Positions 21,857 through 29,470 of a stretch of 29,856 nt of DNA are shown here, piece by piece. The first letter of the stretch is position 1. Each line of letters starts with the position of its first letter. The DNA comes from a virus, in IMG/VR virus record IMGVR_UViG_3300029448_005993, positions 9,880 to 39,735 of that record. One strand, 5' to 3'. Below the pieces are notes generated by a model that was not told the origin of the DNA, searched no databases, and saw only the letters and a list, made by a program, of their open reading frames with translations. A program made the translations under genes and the position numbers.

Positions 21857-22164
21857 GACTTCATTATTCTTTCTGCTGTAGCAAAGGCATTCTTTGCATG
21901 TGGGTGTCTAGGATTGATAGTCACAGTCTCGCCAGCTGTTAGTGCGCCAAGGTCTACTGCTTTACCCAATCCATCTAGTGCTTTATGTAGAGGGTCTTTA
22001 GGATCGTATCCGTTACCTTCATAGCCCTTCTTGCCACGAACTTCAGACCAGCGCAAGTCACCAGAGCGATTTACACGCAGAACATCATATCCTTTAGTTC
22101 TAACAAACTGAAGGTAAAATCCCTTTTTCTTTTGTTCTGTGAAAAAAGTCTTGAAGGTCTGCAT
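21853..22164 (-). CDS. Small internal protein candidate with CTS-like N-terminus
   Basis: A 103-residue basic protein. The first ten residues, MQTFKTFFTE, fit the T4 capsid-targeting sequence with Glu at 10. The rest (FVRTKGYDVLRVNRSGDLRW, then GYEGNGYDPKDPLHKALDGL, then NPRHPHAKNAFATAERIM) shows no known enzyme motif. It overlaps the ligase-like gene by four bases (ATGA) and has a late promoter about 33 bases upstream, so it begins a late transcript. Confidence 0.65.
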   Translation of the reverse strand: MQTFKTFFTEQKKKGFYLQFVRTKGYDVLRVNRSGDLRWSEVRGKKGYEGNGYDPKDPLHKALDGLGKAVDLGALTAGETVTINPRHPHAKNAFATAERIMKS

Positions 22165-22197
22165 CAGTTATCCCATAAAATTAAGTTGTTTTAGATA

Positions 22198-22205
22198 TAT
22201 TTATA
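22198..22205 (-). promoter_or_regulatory. T4-type late promoter
   Basis: Exact TATAAATA on the minus strand, 33 bases upstream of the ATG at 22164. It lies in the short gap after the large protein at 22207, so it can drive the CTS-like gene run. Confidence 0.7.
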
Positions 22206-22206
22206 A

Positions 22207-23577
22207 TCATTCTAGTTTTAGATACGGTCCTGCAAAAGATGCTTTTGATGCAGAATATAAGTATATGTCGGTAATGACTTCATTTCTCTTCTCTTTTGAT
22301 AAAGAAAGCATACGATCAACTAACAATACTCCTAAGTATTTAGAGTATCTCCATTGTTCATCAGCAGACTCCCATAGTCTTTCAAAGTCTGCTTGTGTGT
22401 CAGGAAGATTTTTAGTCTTAACTCTCTTTGCTGCATCATAAAAATCTTTGTAGTATCTGGCATCTGGGTTTCTTGCAAGTCTAGCAGAGTCTCTACTTTC
22501 TGGTAACTTCTCCACACCATGCATCCCAAGAATATAATTCACAGGTCCAAGAGAAACTTTGCCTTGGTTAGCAAATGTCCCTTTACCTTCACCTTGCCAG
22601 CCTGTTAATGATCCAGAACCAAAACTTCTAAACTGAATCCTTCCCTTGGAATGTTCAAGATATACATCCATGCTATCAAGGATAGAGTTTTTATTAGCAG
22701 CAACTACTTGTTCACCGAGATATTCTACTTCAACCTTATCTGTATCACCAATATTATTTTCAGTCGCTTTTACATTACCAGAAATCTTTTTCAAAGAAAC
22801 ACCAATAATATCATGTGATTTATAATATTTTATCATTAAGGTATTGAATTGTTGTAAAGTTTTTACTTTAGTCAATTCATTTTTTACAACATCTTTCCCT
22901 GCTCGAGTAAACATATACATGTCAGCAGGTGACCATTTGTTAATGTTACCAAATGCCTTTTCATTTCGATTAAGTCTAGAAAAAGTGCCCTCAATCATAT
23001 CGACTGTAGAAGAACCTCTATGATACTCATACTTGCCTTTTAAAGCATATATCTTATGCAGGTAGTTTGCTCCGAGAATAGAAGACTCATGCCAATCTTT
23101 AGGTAGGTCCAGCATCTTTTCAAACTTTTCAGAAACATCACAATACTTCATTGCTTCTTTAAATTGTTGCTTGGTGATCGGTGTATCCAAAGGTATTTGC
23201 TTTTTAAACACATAACAAACCAAAGAAGCATAAAGGCATTGTGCAGATTCATTACGCTCTGTCTCGGCTGCACCAGCACCTGAACCTTTACCGCCACCAA
23301 AGTCGGGTGACTTAAATAATCCAGTCAGATTTATCTTTAGTCCAGATTTTGTTTTAAAAAGGTTTTTACCACGGTACTGTTTCTGTACCTCTGATATGCT
23401 ACCCTCTTCAAAAAGCATTTTTATCGTATCATCAAGATAATCTATGATAACTTCTTTACCAGTGCTGTTCAAAGATAATGGTTCTTTATTTTTTATCTTT
23501 GAGACTAAAACAGTCCAGCGAGGGGTTGTAGTCCCCGGAAGCATTTTTATCAGATCAGTAAATTGTAGAGCTGCCAT
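22207..23577 (-). CDS. Large phage protein of unknown function, nuclease-like motifs possible
   Basis: A 456-residue protein that I do not recognise beyond a likely marine phage family. Landmarks are GGGKGSGAGAAETERNESAQ (about 94-113) followed by LYASLVCYVFKK, then NINKWSPADMYMFTR (about 209-223), DIIGVSLKKISGNVKATE (about 255-272), and SFGSGSLTGWQGEGKGTF. The WSPADMY and GVSLKKI pair recalls motifs in some restriction-like nucleases, but I cannot identify a full PD-(D/E)XK site. It is preceded by a terminator fused to a late promoter, so it is a late, separately controlled gene. Confidence 0.6.
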   Translation of the reverse strand: MAALQFTDLIKMLPGTTTPRWTVLVSKIKNKEPLSLNSTGKEVIIDYLDDTIKMLFEEGSISEVQKQYRGKNLFKTKSGLKINLTGLFKSPDFGGGKGSGAGAAETERNESAQCLYASLVCYVFKKQIPLDTPITKQQFKEAMKYCDVSEKFEKMLDLPKDWHESSILGANYLHKIYALKGKYEYHRGSSTVDMIEGTFSRLNRNEKAFGNINKWSPADMYMFTRAGKDVVKNELTKVKTLQQFNTLMIKYYKSHDIIGVSLKKISGNVKATENNIGDTDKVEVEYLGEQVVAANKNSILDSMDVYLEHSKGRIQFRSFGSGSLTGWQGEGKGTFANQGKVSLGPVNYILGMHGVEKLPESRDSARLARNPDARYYKDFYDAAKRVKTKNLPDTQADFERLWESADEQWRYSKYLGVLLVDRMLSLSKEKRNEVITDIYLYSASKASFAGPYLKLE

Positions 23578-23599
23578 TTTTCCCTCACAGTTGATATAA

Positions 23600-23607
23600 T
23601 ATTTATA
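23600..23607 (-). promoter_or_regulatory. T4-type late promoter fused to terminator
   Basis: Exact TATAAATA on the minus strand, 22 bases upstream of the ATG at 23577. Its T-rich upstream side is the U-tract of the terminator at 23606-23635. Confidence 0.75.
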
Positions 23608-23635
23608 AAAAAAGAGGGGACGTAATGCCCCCTCT
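23606..23635 (-). terminator. Intrinsic terminator after the accessory operon
   Basis: On the minus strand AGAGGGG and CCCCTCT form a perfect 7-bp stem around a 9-base loop (GCATTACGT), directly followed by a run of seven T. It ends the transcript of the small genes 23668-24538. Confidence 0.88.
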
Positions 23636-23667
23636 AATTCATACCAAAAGGAGATTGCGCAGTAAAC

Positions 23668-23883
23668 CTACAACCCCAAGACTTTCTCAGCTTCACGTTT
23701 GTCTTTGGGGAGAGAACCACCACTACGCAGATGATCAACTACCTGTTCGAAATAGAATGCAGGGTCTTCATAACCTGCCTCATTTAATGCTTCTACAGCA
23801 GACTTGAAGAACAAAAGTGTTCCCATACCACTATTATCGTTAGAGGCAGCACGGTAAGACTTACCAGAACGTTGGTTACTCAC
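23668..23883 (-). CDS. Small hypothetical protein
   Basis: A 71-residue protein starting at GTG 23883, which overlaps the stop of the upstream gene (GTGA). Sequence MSNQRSGKSYRAASNDNSGM, then a helix FFKSAVEALNEAGYED, then YFEQVVDHLRSGG and KREAEKVLGL. No known family is recognised. It is the last gene before the terminator. Confidence 0.65.
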   Translation of the reverse strand: MSNQRSGKSYRAASNDNSGMGTLLFFKSAVEALNEAGYEDPAFYFEQVVDHLRSGGSLPKDKREAEKVLGL

Positions 23884-24053
23884 AGTTCAATCTCCGTATC
23901 AAAGTAGTGGTCCCAAAACAGTTTAGTTGCTGCTTCCAACTTTTCATCACTTAAAGCGATTTCATGATGATGAACGCCAAAATGCCTTTCACCAAACAAA
24001 CAAATGCGATTGATTAGATCATCCCATGTTACACGATTATTTTCTACAGTCAT
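23880..24053 (-). CDS. Small hypothetical protein
   Basis: A 57-residue protein in the coupled accessory run. It reads MTVENNRVTWDDLINRICLF, then GERHFGVHHHEIALSDEKLE and WDHYFDTEIEL. The HHH cluster could bind metal. It overlaps both neighbours: the upstream TM peptide (ATGA) and the downstream gene (GTGA). Not recognised. Confidence 0.6.
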   Translation of the reverse strand: MTVENNRVTWDDLINRICLFGERHFGVHHHEIALSDEKLEAATKLFWDHYFDTEIEL

Positions 24054-24151
24054 AATGCTGCTCCTACAATAATGAAACCAAGTGCTACTGCCATACAGAA
24101 CAGAAACATAGTCTTAGGCACCCATGGGTGCTTGTCTTTTTGTTCTAACAT
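24050..24151 (-). CDS. 33-residue single-pass membrane peptide
   Basis: A short peptide, MLEQKDKHPWVPKTM followed by the hydrophobic helix FLFCMAVALGFIIVGAAL. It starts in a TAATG overlap with the upstream gene and ends in an ATGA overlap with the downstream gene, which supports real translation. A membrane role is likely; nothing more can be said. Confidence 0.6.
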   Translation of the reverse strand: MLEQKDKHPWVPKTMFLFCMAVALGFIIVGAAL

Positions 24152-24369
24152 TAGACGACTTCCATTTCTGTGATACGATAGTTCTTTTTCAAAGACTTCA
24201 TCAGAATTTCAACAGACATATCACCAGCATCAGATTCATCCAATGCTTCAGCAGTTTTATCAAAGTGATCAATCAGATACTCTTCTGCTTCAGATAAAGT
24301 GGAAAGAGTTTTCACTTCAAGCCACTTGTCATTGTGAGAAAGGCAGTGCTCAACGATAAAGTGCATCAT
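24151..24369 (-). CDS. Small acidic hypothetical protein
   Basis: A 72-residue protein, MMHFIVEHCLSHNDKW then EVKTLSTLSEAEEYLIDHFD and an acidic region ALDESDAGDMSVEIL. The ATG at 24369 is chosen because AAGGAG lies 9 bases ahead, inside the end of the upstream gene. It resembles the 62-residue protein at 25217 in having a helix of the STLSEAEEYL/TLEKAENRAEE kind, a small-phage-protein pattern. Function unknown. Confidence 0.6.
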   Translation of the reverse strand: MMHFIVEHCLSHNDKWLEVKTLSTLSEAEEYLIDHFDKTAEALDESDAGDMSVEILMKSLKKNYRITEMEVV

Positions 24370-24373
24370 AATA

Positions 24374-24538
24374 TTATTCTCCTTGTTCCAGAATTTCCCA
24401 CTCTTCAGCTGCAGAGGGGTACAGATCAACTACGTCACGAATGAACTCCATAGCTGCATCCAGAGTGGCGAAACCACGTCCGCCGATCAGGTCGATACCG
24501 AAGTCGGCATCAGAAAACTTAACAGTAAACTTTAACAT
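24374..24538 (-). CDS. Small acidic hypothetical protein
   Basis: A 54-residue protein, MLKFTVKFSDADFGIDLIGG then RGFATLDAAMEFIRDVVDL. The short beta strand then helix layout is shared with neighbouring small proteins that have a (T/S)LDxAxxFI segment. It is the first gene after a sigma70-like promoter (24570-24598) and ends just before the Shine-Dalgarno of the next gene. Function unknown. Confidence 0.6.
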   Translation of the reverse strand: MLKFTVKFSDADFGIDLIGGRGFATLDAAMEFIRDVVDLYPSAAEEWEILEQGE

Positions 24539-24569
24539 TTTTAACTCTCTTTCATCAACTTACATACTT

Positions 24570-24598
24570 AATATAGGGTCTAACTGGTCAAAAGTCAA
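24570..24598 (-). promoter_or_regulatory. sigma70-type promoter for the small accessory genes
   Basis: Minus-strand TTGACT (24598-24593) and TATATT (24575-24570) with a 17-base spacer, about 30 bases before the ATG at 24538. It lies in the about 100-base gap after the peroxiredoxin gene, which holds no gene. Confidence 0.6.
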
Positions 24599-24641
24599 TA
24601 CCTATTTTGTATTTTTTTGAAAGTATCTTGTTAAATTTTAT

Positions 24642-25205
24642 CTATTTAGATTTTAGATATTCTAAAATAATTTCTGGTGAGGTATTACCGTATGGATCAA
24701 AGTCCTCTCCAACATTATTAATTCCCGGTTCTTCAAACCACTTTTCGATCTTACCATCATTCACAACAGCAGCATACCGCCAAGAACGATTACCAAAACC
24801 AAGATGATCCTTACATACCAGCATACCCATACGCTGTGTAAACTCTCCATTACCATCCGGAATAAATTTGAGATTCTCAATGCCCTGAGAAAGCATCCAT
24901 TGACGCATGACAAAAGAATCATTCACAGAAACAACGTAAACTTCATCTACATTATTAGATTTGATCTCATCATAAAGAGATACGAATGCGGGAACTTGAT
25001 ATGTAGAGCAAATTGGAGTGAATGCACCTGGAAGTGAAAAAATCACTACACGTTTATTTTCAAAGATTTCTTTTGATACAACATCTTTCCATTCATAGGG
25101 ATTCTCATCCCCGTTGTTTTCATCATAGTATACGATAGGTTTACCGTCTGTGCGCACACGGTATTTAAAAACCACATTACTTGGAACTACAATACCTTCT
25201 TTCAT
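24642..25205 (-). CDS. Peroxiredoxin (Prx5/type II-like)
   Basis: A 187-residue thiol peroxidase. The peroxidatic site PGAFTPICSTYQVP (Cys66) and the downstream Arg in NRSWRYAAVVNDG match the Prx5/type II family, which reduces hydrogen peroxide and alkyl hydroperoxides. VYVVSVNDSFVMRQW and FIPDGNGEFTQRMGM complete the thioredoxin-like fold. A second Cys (MLVCKDH) could be resolving. Length is normal. No phage-encoded reductant is evident, so host glutaredoxin or thioredoxin would serve. Phage peroxiredoxins may protect infected cells from oxidative stress in surface waters; this is inference. Confidence 0.9.
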   Translation of the reverse strand: MKEGIVVPSNVVFKYRVRTDGKPIVYYDENNGDENPYEWKDVVSKEIFENKRVVIFSLPGAFTPICSTYQVPAFVSLYDEIKSNNVDEVYVVSVNDSFVMRQWMLSQGIENLKFIPDGNGEFTQRMGMLVCKDHLGFGNRSWRYAAVVNDGKIEKWFEEPGINNVGEDFDPYGNTSPEIILEYLKSK

Positions 25206-25216
25206 TTCATAATCTC

Positions 25217-25405
25217 CTATACTAAAAGTGCAATTTCTTCTGCACGATTCTCAGCCTTTTCTAATGTTGGAATGTTTTTTGATTCTAAAAATACTGTGCC
25301 ATCATCTTCCTCTGCGATTAACTCATAACCAGAACCGTTCTTATATACTCGAACCATTCCACCATTATCCTGAATCCAATATTCAGAAATTAAAATCTTG
25401 CTCAT
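25217..25405 (-). CDS. Small hypothetical protein
   Basis: A 62-residue protein: beta-like MSKILISEYWIQDNGGMVRV, KNGSGYELIAEEDDGTV, then helix TLEKAENRAEEIALLV. It overlaps the DUF454 gene start-to-stop by four bases. Not recognised. Confidence 0.6.
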   Translation of the reverse strand: MSKILISEYWIQDNGGMVRVYKNGSGYELIAEEDDGTVFLESKNIPTLEKAENRAEEIALLV

Positions 25406-25812
25406 TTAAACCATCCAATCTTTAATCCATCTTTTTTTCTACGATTATATTCCCACTCATCACTAGGGTATCGAGTCGCCCAGAAAACTACGACGGCCAT
25501 ACAAACACCAATACCGAATGTAAGAATCCAATTACCTGTGAATAACAGAGTAACTGCCAAACTAATCATCATAGTAACTACCATACCGATCTTTGCTGAC
25601 AATGGGAAAATCATTTTATCATACCAGTTATTCACAACTTTACCAAACCTTGGATGTTCCATAATCCATTTTCTAAAACGTGGTGAACTTTGAGCAAAAA
25701 ACCATGCTGCAATGATCATAAAAATAGTAGTAGGTAGACCGGGGACATACACCCCGATAAACCCAATACCAACGAATAAGAATCCCAAAAGTAAATAAAA
25801 ATATCTAGTCAT
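25402..25812 (-). CDS. DUF454 (YbaN-like) inner membrane protein
   Basis: A 136-residue membrane protein of the DUF454 family. The signature GFIGVYVPGLPTTIFMIIAAW and FFAQSSPRFRKWIMEHPRFG is close to YbaN. Three to four hydrophobic helices are seen: residues about 4-20, 28-45 and a pair near 75-112. The C-terminus is basic. Cellular members are inner-membrane proteins of unknown function. It probably came from a proteobacterial host. It overlaps thyX by eight bases and the next gene by ATGA. Confidence 0.85.
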   Translation of the reverse strand: MTRYFYLLLGFLFVGIGFIGVYVPGLPTTIFMIIAAWFFAQSSPRFRKWIMEHPRFGKVVNNWYDKMIFPLSAKIGMVVTMMISLAVTLLFTGNWILTFGIGVCMAVVVFWATRYPSDEWEYNRRKKDGLKIGWFK

Positions 25813-26500
25813 GTGGCAATTCCTTAAACCAAGGTTTCAAGAATGGTAGATGTTCTTTTAGAATATTTGCGCATTTGTAAGCAATCTCACGATGTTCTTT
25901 TTGTGTGCCATTACCACAACGCAGCTCACAATAGTGAATCCAAGAACGAACACTACCTTTCATGTACATACGAGACTGCATGTTACCTTCGGGAAGTACT
26001 GCACGTGCTTGCTCCTTGGCAATACCTTTTTGAATTGCTTCTTTGTAAATACGATCTGCATGTGTGACCATAAATTTTTGTTGTGCGTCCCACCATGCTT
26101 GCAATCCAACATCATTTGTTTCAATAGAGTTTTGACGGTTCTTTGTATCCTGCAACCGTGCTTCACGCATATACACAGCAAGGTCTTTAGTCGGATCAGC
26201 ATACCGTTGACTAAACTCTTGGAATGAAAATGAACGGTGCCGTAAAATCTGACGAGCAATATCTCGTGTTGTATTAATTTCAAGAACCATATCAACCATT
26301 TCAAATGGAGACCAGTGTTTATTATCAATTAGATATTTCAACAATTTGGGATTAGTTTCTTTATTGTGCTGATTGGATGGATTAGAAATCCTTGCGCAGT
26401 ATCCAATAATATCTTCAGCAGACATTTTTGCACCAGTTCCATCTTGGTAAGCATTAATCAGTGAAGAAGTAATTGCTACAGGAAGTACAGTTTGGTTCAT
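25805..26500 (-). CDS. thyX: FAD-dependent thymidylate synthase ThyX
   Basis: A 231-residue flavin-dependent thymidylate synthase. The diagnostic motif RHRSFSFQEFSQRY (residues 87-100) fits the ThyX signature RHR-x7-S. The FAD and dUMP contacts around CARISNPSNQ and the later RAVLPEGNMQSRMYMKGSVR are typical; family length is about 220-250. It makes dTMP from dUMP using CH2H4folate and NADPH. It overlaps the helicase start by four bases and lies in the replication operon, so dTMP and DNA synthesis are co-expressed. Confidence 0.96.
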   Translation of the reverse strand: MNQTVLPVAITSSLINAYQDGTGAKMSAEDIIGYCARISNPSNQHNKETNPKLLKYLIDNKHWSPFEMVDMVLEINTTRDIARQILRHRSFSFQEFSQRYADPTKDLAVYMREARLQDTKNRQNSIETNDVGLQAWWDAQQKFMVTHADRIYKEAIQKGIAKEQARAVLPEGNMQSRMYMKGSVRSWIHYCELRCGNGTQKEHREIAYKCANILKEHLPFLKPWFKELPHD

Positions 26501-27867
26501 ATCTTAAAGTCCTTAAATTTATCACCAGAGGGAGTTTTGTCGAATACTGGAATGCCATCATCAATAAGAGTTTGATCGGTACCTTCTACATCATAAAGTC
26601 TCATCTTTGATCTATCTATACCAACCACAAAACGTTTATTCTTGTTAGGGTCATTATAACGGTTCTTCAACTGCTTTACCATAATCTGACCAGATTGCTC
26701 AAGTTCTTCATTCGATACCAAAGCAAACATCAGGTCGGCCGTAGCAGGAAGACCAAATGACTCTGAAGTATCTTCAAGACCCGGATCAGAGTTACTATAT
26801 CCAGAGCGTGTAGTCTGAGTAGCAGAAACAACAGGAACAGCAAACTCTACAGCAAGACCACGCAACTCTTCAGCAATTGCTTTAATATAAGTGTAAGAGT
26901 TAATTGCTCCACCCATAGACTTCATACGAGATGAAGAACAGATGTTCAGATAGTCAATAAAAATAATGTCAGGAATGAAAGAACGTTTTAGTTTCAACTC
27001 TTTAAGTAATGCTCTAAAGTGTCCAACATGAGCAGAACCTGTAGGATATTCTTTGACAATTAGTTTACCTACAGTTTTCTTGGCAAGGTTATTCACCTTC
27101 TCAGTAAACATAGTCTTTGGAAGTTTATCCAGCTGATCAATAGGAATATCTAATAGGTTAGCATCAATACGTTCAGCAATGCGTTCCTCTGCCATTTCCA
27201 TAGTAATATAAAGAACATTCTTGCCTTGCAGCATCGCATTTGCACCAACATGACACATGAACAGTGACTTACCTACGCCTGTACCTGCTAGTGCAATATT
27301 TAGTGTCTTATCAGGCAGACCACCTTTGGTGATCTTGTTCATCAGTTCAATATCAAAAGGCAACTTTTCTTCGATGCGATTGTAGAAGTCAAACCGATCC
27401 TCTGCATTGTCAATATAGTCGTGTCCGATATTGGTATCAAATGCTACGCCCAATGCCTCTGATAGAATCTCAGGAATAGCATTCTTAGTCATCTTCTCAT
27501 TCTTACCGTCAAGAATGTTGATAGATTCCATAATAGCAATATGCAAGGCACGTTCTTGACACCAGTTCTCTGTCTTCTCTAAAAGAAATTCTGGATCAAT
27601 ATCTACAGGAGAAAAAATCTCTGGAAGCAGAGCAGAAACCTCGGTGAACATATCGTCTGAGATTTTCTCATTCTGTTCAAGGTCAATTCGGAATGCTTCC
27701 AGAGTTGGCAATGTGTTATGCTTATCTACAAATGCAGCAATCTGCCGAAAGATAAGTTTCAGTGGTCCTTCAAAGTAATTAGGTTTTAGAAAAGGAATGA
27801 CTTTTCGGAGATATTCTTCATTAGTTAAGAGTGATCGAAGTATTGTCCGATTTAGGTTTTCCGTCAT
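26497..27867 (-). CDS. 41: DnaB-like replicative helicase, T4 gp41 type
   Basis: A 456-residue hexameric 5'-3' helicase of the DnaB/gp41 family (T4 gp41 is about 475 residues). The N-terminal domain is helical; the RecA-like core has Walker A AGTGVGKS (194-201), Walker B IIFIDYLNI and the motif VSATQTTRSG. It also has NRYNDPNKNKRFVVGID near the C-terminus, typical of this family. It unwinds the leading fork and would load with a primase not seen here. It overlaps the gene upstream by 47 bases and thyX by four. Confidence 0.93.
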   Translation of the reverse strand: MTENLNRTILRSLLTNEEYLRKVIPFLKPNYFEGPLKLIFRQIAAFVDKHNTLPTLEAFRIDLEQNEKISDDMFTEVSALLPEIFSPVDIDPEFLLEKTENWCQERALHIAIMESINILDGKNEKMTKNAIPEILSEALGVAFDTNIGHDYIDNAEDRFDFYNRIEEKLPFDIELMNKITKGGLPDKTLNIALAGTGVGKSLFMCHVGANAMLQGKNVLYITMEMAEERIAERIDANLLDIPIDQLDKLPKTMFTEKVNNLAKKTVGKLIVKEYPTGSAHVGHFRALLKELKLKRSFIPDIIFIDYLNICSSSRMKSMGGAINSYTYIKAIAEELRGLAVEFAVPVVSATQTTRSGYSNSDPGLEDTSESFGLPATADLMFALVSNEELEQSGQIMVKQLKNRYNDPNKNKRFVVGIDRSKMRLYDVEGTDQTLIDDGIPVFDKTPSGDKFKDFKI

Positions 27868-28171
27868 CTAGTACTGCCTTTCCTTCATCAAGTGCTTTAG
27901 TAAAAGTTTCAATTAGGATATCTCCTGCCAATTTCTGAAGTTCAGGATCATTAATATCAATCTCCTTGTCGGCAGAGCTAAAAATATCAAAATCAAAAGT
28001 AAACAAACCTTCATTGGTGCCATCATCAGCATCCTCTATGTTCATTTCACCGAAAATAAGAACAATATCTTTATATGGACCTTCTTGTAAAACTTGAACA
28101 CCCCAATCTACAACCTTACCATTGACTTGGGCGGTAGAAACACCTACCACCCGCCAATCTTGAAACTCCAT
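27821..28171 (-). CDS. Conserved protein between uvsX and gp41
   Basis: A 116-residue acidic protein. It reads MEFQDWRVVGVSTAQVNGKV then WGVQVLQEGPYKDIVLIFGE, MNIEDADDGTNEGLFTFDF and a C-terminal helical segment. The position between UvsX and the helicase is conserved in many T4-like marine phages. Start at 28171 (MEFQ) was chosen over an in-frame ATG upstream because AGAG and the uvsX stop are close. Function unknown, probably replication or recombination related by context. Confidence 0.65.
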   Translation of the reverse strand: MEFQDWRVVGVSTAQVNGKVVDWGVQVLQEGPYKDIVLIFGEMNIEDADDGTNEGLFTFDFDIFSSADKEIDINDPELQKLAGDILIETFTKALDEGKAVLDDGKPKSDNTSITLN

Positions 28172-28175
28172 TAAA

Positions 28176-29225
28176 CTACTCTTCGAGTTCATCTACATCT
28201 ACCACTTCAATATTGTTTTTACCCCCAATTTTAAAGTTGTTTTCAACAAACTCTTTAAATTGAGTGGATGCAAGTATACTACTCCAGAAGTCTTTCGTCA
28301 AGTCTTTTGCTCGATGTTTTTGGTCCTCGACTTCTCCTGTTTCGGGGTCGACTTTTGAATACCATCCCTGAGACGGTTTAGTAACGAACTGTCCCGCCAG
28401 AGCCACATCAAGTAGACCGGAATAAGCATCGACGCCACCTTCCCAAGTAACCGAGATAGGAATGATTGATTTTTCACGGACATATCTAGATTTCTCCACG
28501 TTAATTACAAAGTCATATCCGACGATAGAAGTTCCTTCTTTATTCTGTCGACGACCCAGAATCCAGATGTCATCAGCAGAGTAGTAAAGACCTGTACCAC
28601 CCGATACAACTTTCTTTGAAAACATTTCTTGTGTATCATAAGTATGGGCAATAGCGATAAACGGAATATCTTTCATACTTAAATGAGGTGTAGCAATACG
28701 GAAAACAGACTTTAGTTGTTTTGCTCGAGTCATATCTGCTACTGCCTTTTCATTTAGCGCATCTTCAACCTCTTTCTTAGAAGCAAGGTTGCCAAGCGAA
28801 TCGACGACAATAATGACTTTATCACCCTTTTCGATATTCTCAAGTTGAGTGGTAAGATCAAACTTCAACTCTTCAATGTTCGTAATGGGGCAGTGTAGCA
28901 CACGTTCCATATCAATGTCAAACATATCAAAGTAAGACTGAGGCGAACCAAACTCAGAATCGTAGAACAGCATCACTGCATCCTCATGCTGTTGCATATA
29001 AGCAGCTGCAATCTTTAGAGAGAAACTGGTCTTAAAGTGTTTAGAAGGTCCAGCAAGAATAGTGACACCGGGAGAAAGTCCCCCATCTACAGAACCAGAC
29101 AATGCTACATTAAGCATAGGGACATCTGTAGGTGACATTTCTTTTTTGCCATAATATTTTGATTTAGTAATAATCTCAGAATCTAGTTTAGAATTCTTTT
29201 TGAGTTTATCCATAATTGAAGGCAT
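28176..29225 (-). CDS. uvsX: UvsX RecA-like recombinase
   Basis: A 349-residue RecA/UvsX-family strand-exchange protein (T4 UvsX is about 391). Walker A is the variant AGPSKHFKTSFSLKIA near residue 58. Walker B is VIIVVDSLGNLAS. The MFYDSEFGSP-like stretch (VMLFYDSEFGSPQSYF) and IAIAHTYDTQEMF follow the expected order. The C-terminus is acidic (EVVDVDELEE), as in UvsX. It works with UvsY, single-strand binding protein and gp41 in recombination-dependent replication. It lies third in a run led by a sigma70-type promoter at 29395-29423. Confidence 0.95.
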   Translation of the reverse strand: MPSIMDKLKKNSKLDSEIITKSKYYGKKEMSPTDVPMLNVALSGSVDGGLSPGVTILAGPSKHFKTSFSLKIAAAYMQQHEDAVMLFYDSEFGSPQSYFDMFDIDMERVLHCPITNIEELKFDLTTQLENIEKGDKVIIVVDSLGNLASKKEVEDALNEKAVADMTRAKQLKSVFRIATPHLSMKDIPFIAIAHTYDTQEMFSKKVVSGGTGLYYSADDIWILGRRQNKEGTSIVGYDFVINVEKSRYVREKSIIPISVTWEGGVDAYSGLLDVALAGQFVTKPSQGWYSKVDPETGEVEDQKHRAKDLTKDFWSSILASTQFKEFVENNFKIGGKNNIEVVDVDELEE

Positions 29226-29228
29226 TGA

Positions 29229-29363
29229 CTATTTTCCTTGTTTGTTGTATGCTTTCCACTGGCGGCGTTTAGACTTATTCTTAGGTTTAGAGTTGGGTGA
29301 TTTACCAATTGATGTGCGGGCGTGCGAGGAAGAATGTCCCTGCTTTACACCTTTAACAGCCAT
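29229..29363 (-). CDS. Small basic protein upstream of uvsX
   Basis: A 44-residue very basic protein: MAVKGVKQGHSSSHARTSIG then KSPNSKPKNKSKRRQWKAYN. GGAG sits about 7 bases ahead of the ATG at 29363. It is disordered-looking and may bind nucleic acid. It is the first gene of the early replication operon. Function unknown. Confidence 0.65.
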   Translation of the reverse strand: MAVKGVKQGHSSSHARTSIGKSPNSKPKNKSKRRQWKAYNKQGK

Positions 29364-29394
29364 AAAGTATTCTCCTTGTATAAGTTAGAAGGGT

Positions 29395-29423
29395 ATTATA
29401 CACTATTATGCTCTGATTGTCAA
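29395..29423 (-). promoter_or_regulatory. Near-perfect sigma70 promoter for the replication operon
   Basis: Minus-strand TTGACA (29423-29418) and TATAAT (29400-29395), both consensus, with a 17-base spacer. It lies 32 bases before the small basic gene and upstream of uvsX, gp41 and thyX, so it is a strong early promoter candidate. Confidence 0.9.
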
Positions 29424-29432
29424 CCTTTTTTT

Positions 29433-29440
29433 TATAAATA
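29433..29440 (+). promoter_or_regulatory. T4-type late promoter, plus strand
   Basis: Exact TATAAATA on the plus strand, preceded by a T-run and followed 30 bases later by an ATG at 29471. It is the only clear plus-strand promoter in the window and sits next to the divergent early promoter. Confidence 0.75.
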
Positions 29441-29470
29441 GATTTACTATTATCAAAAAGGGCAAACACC

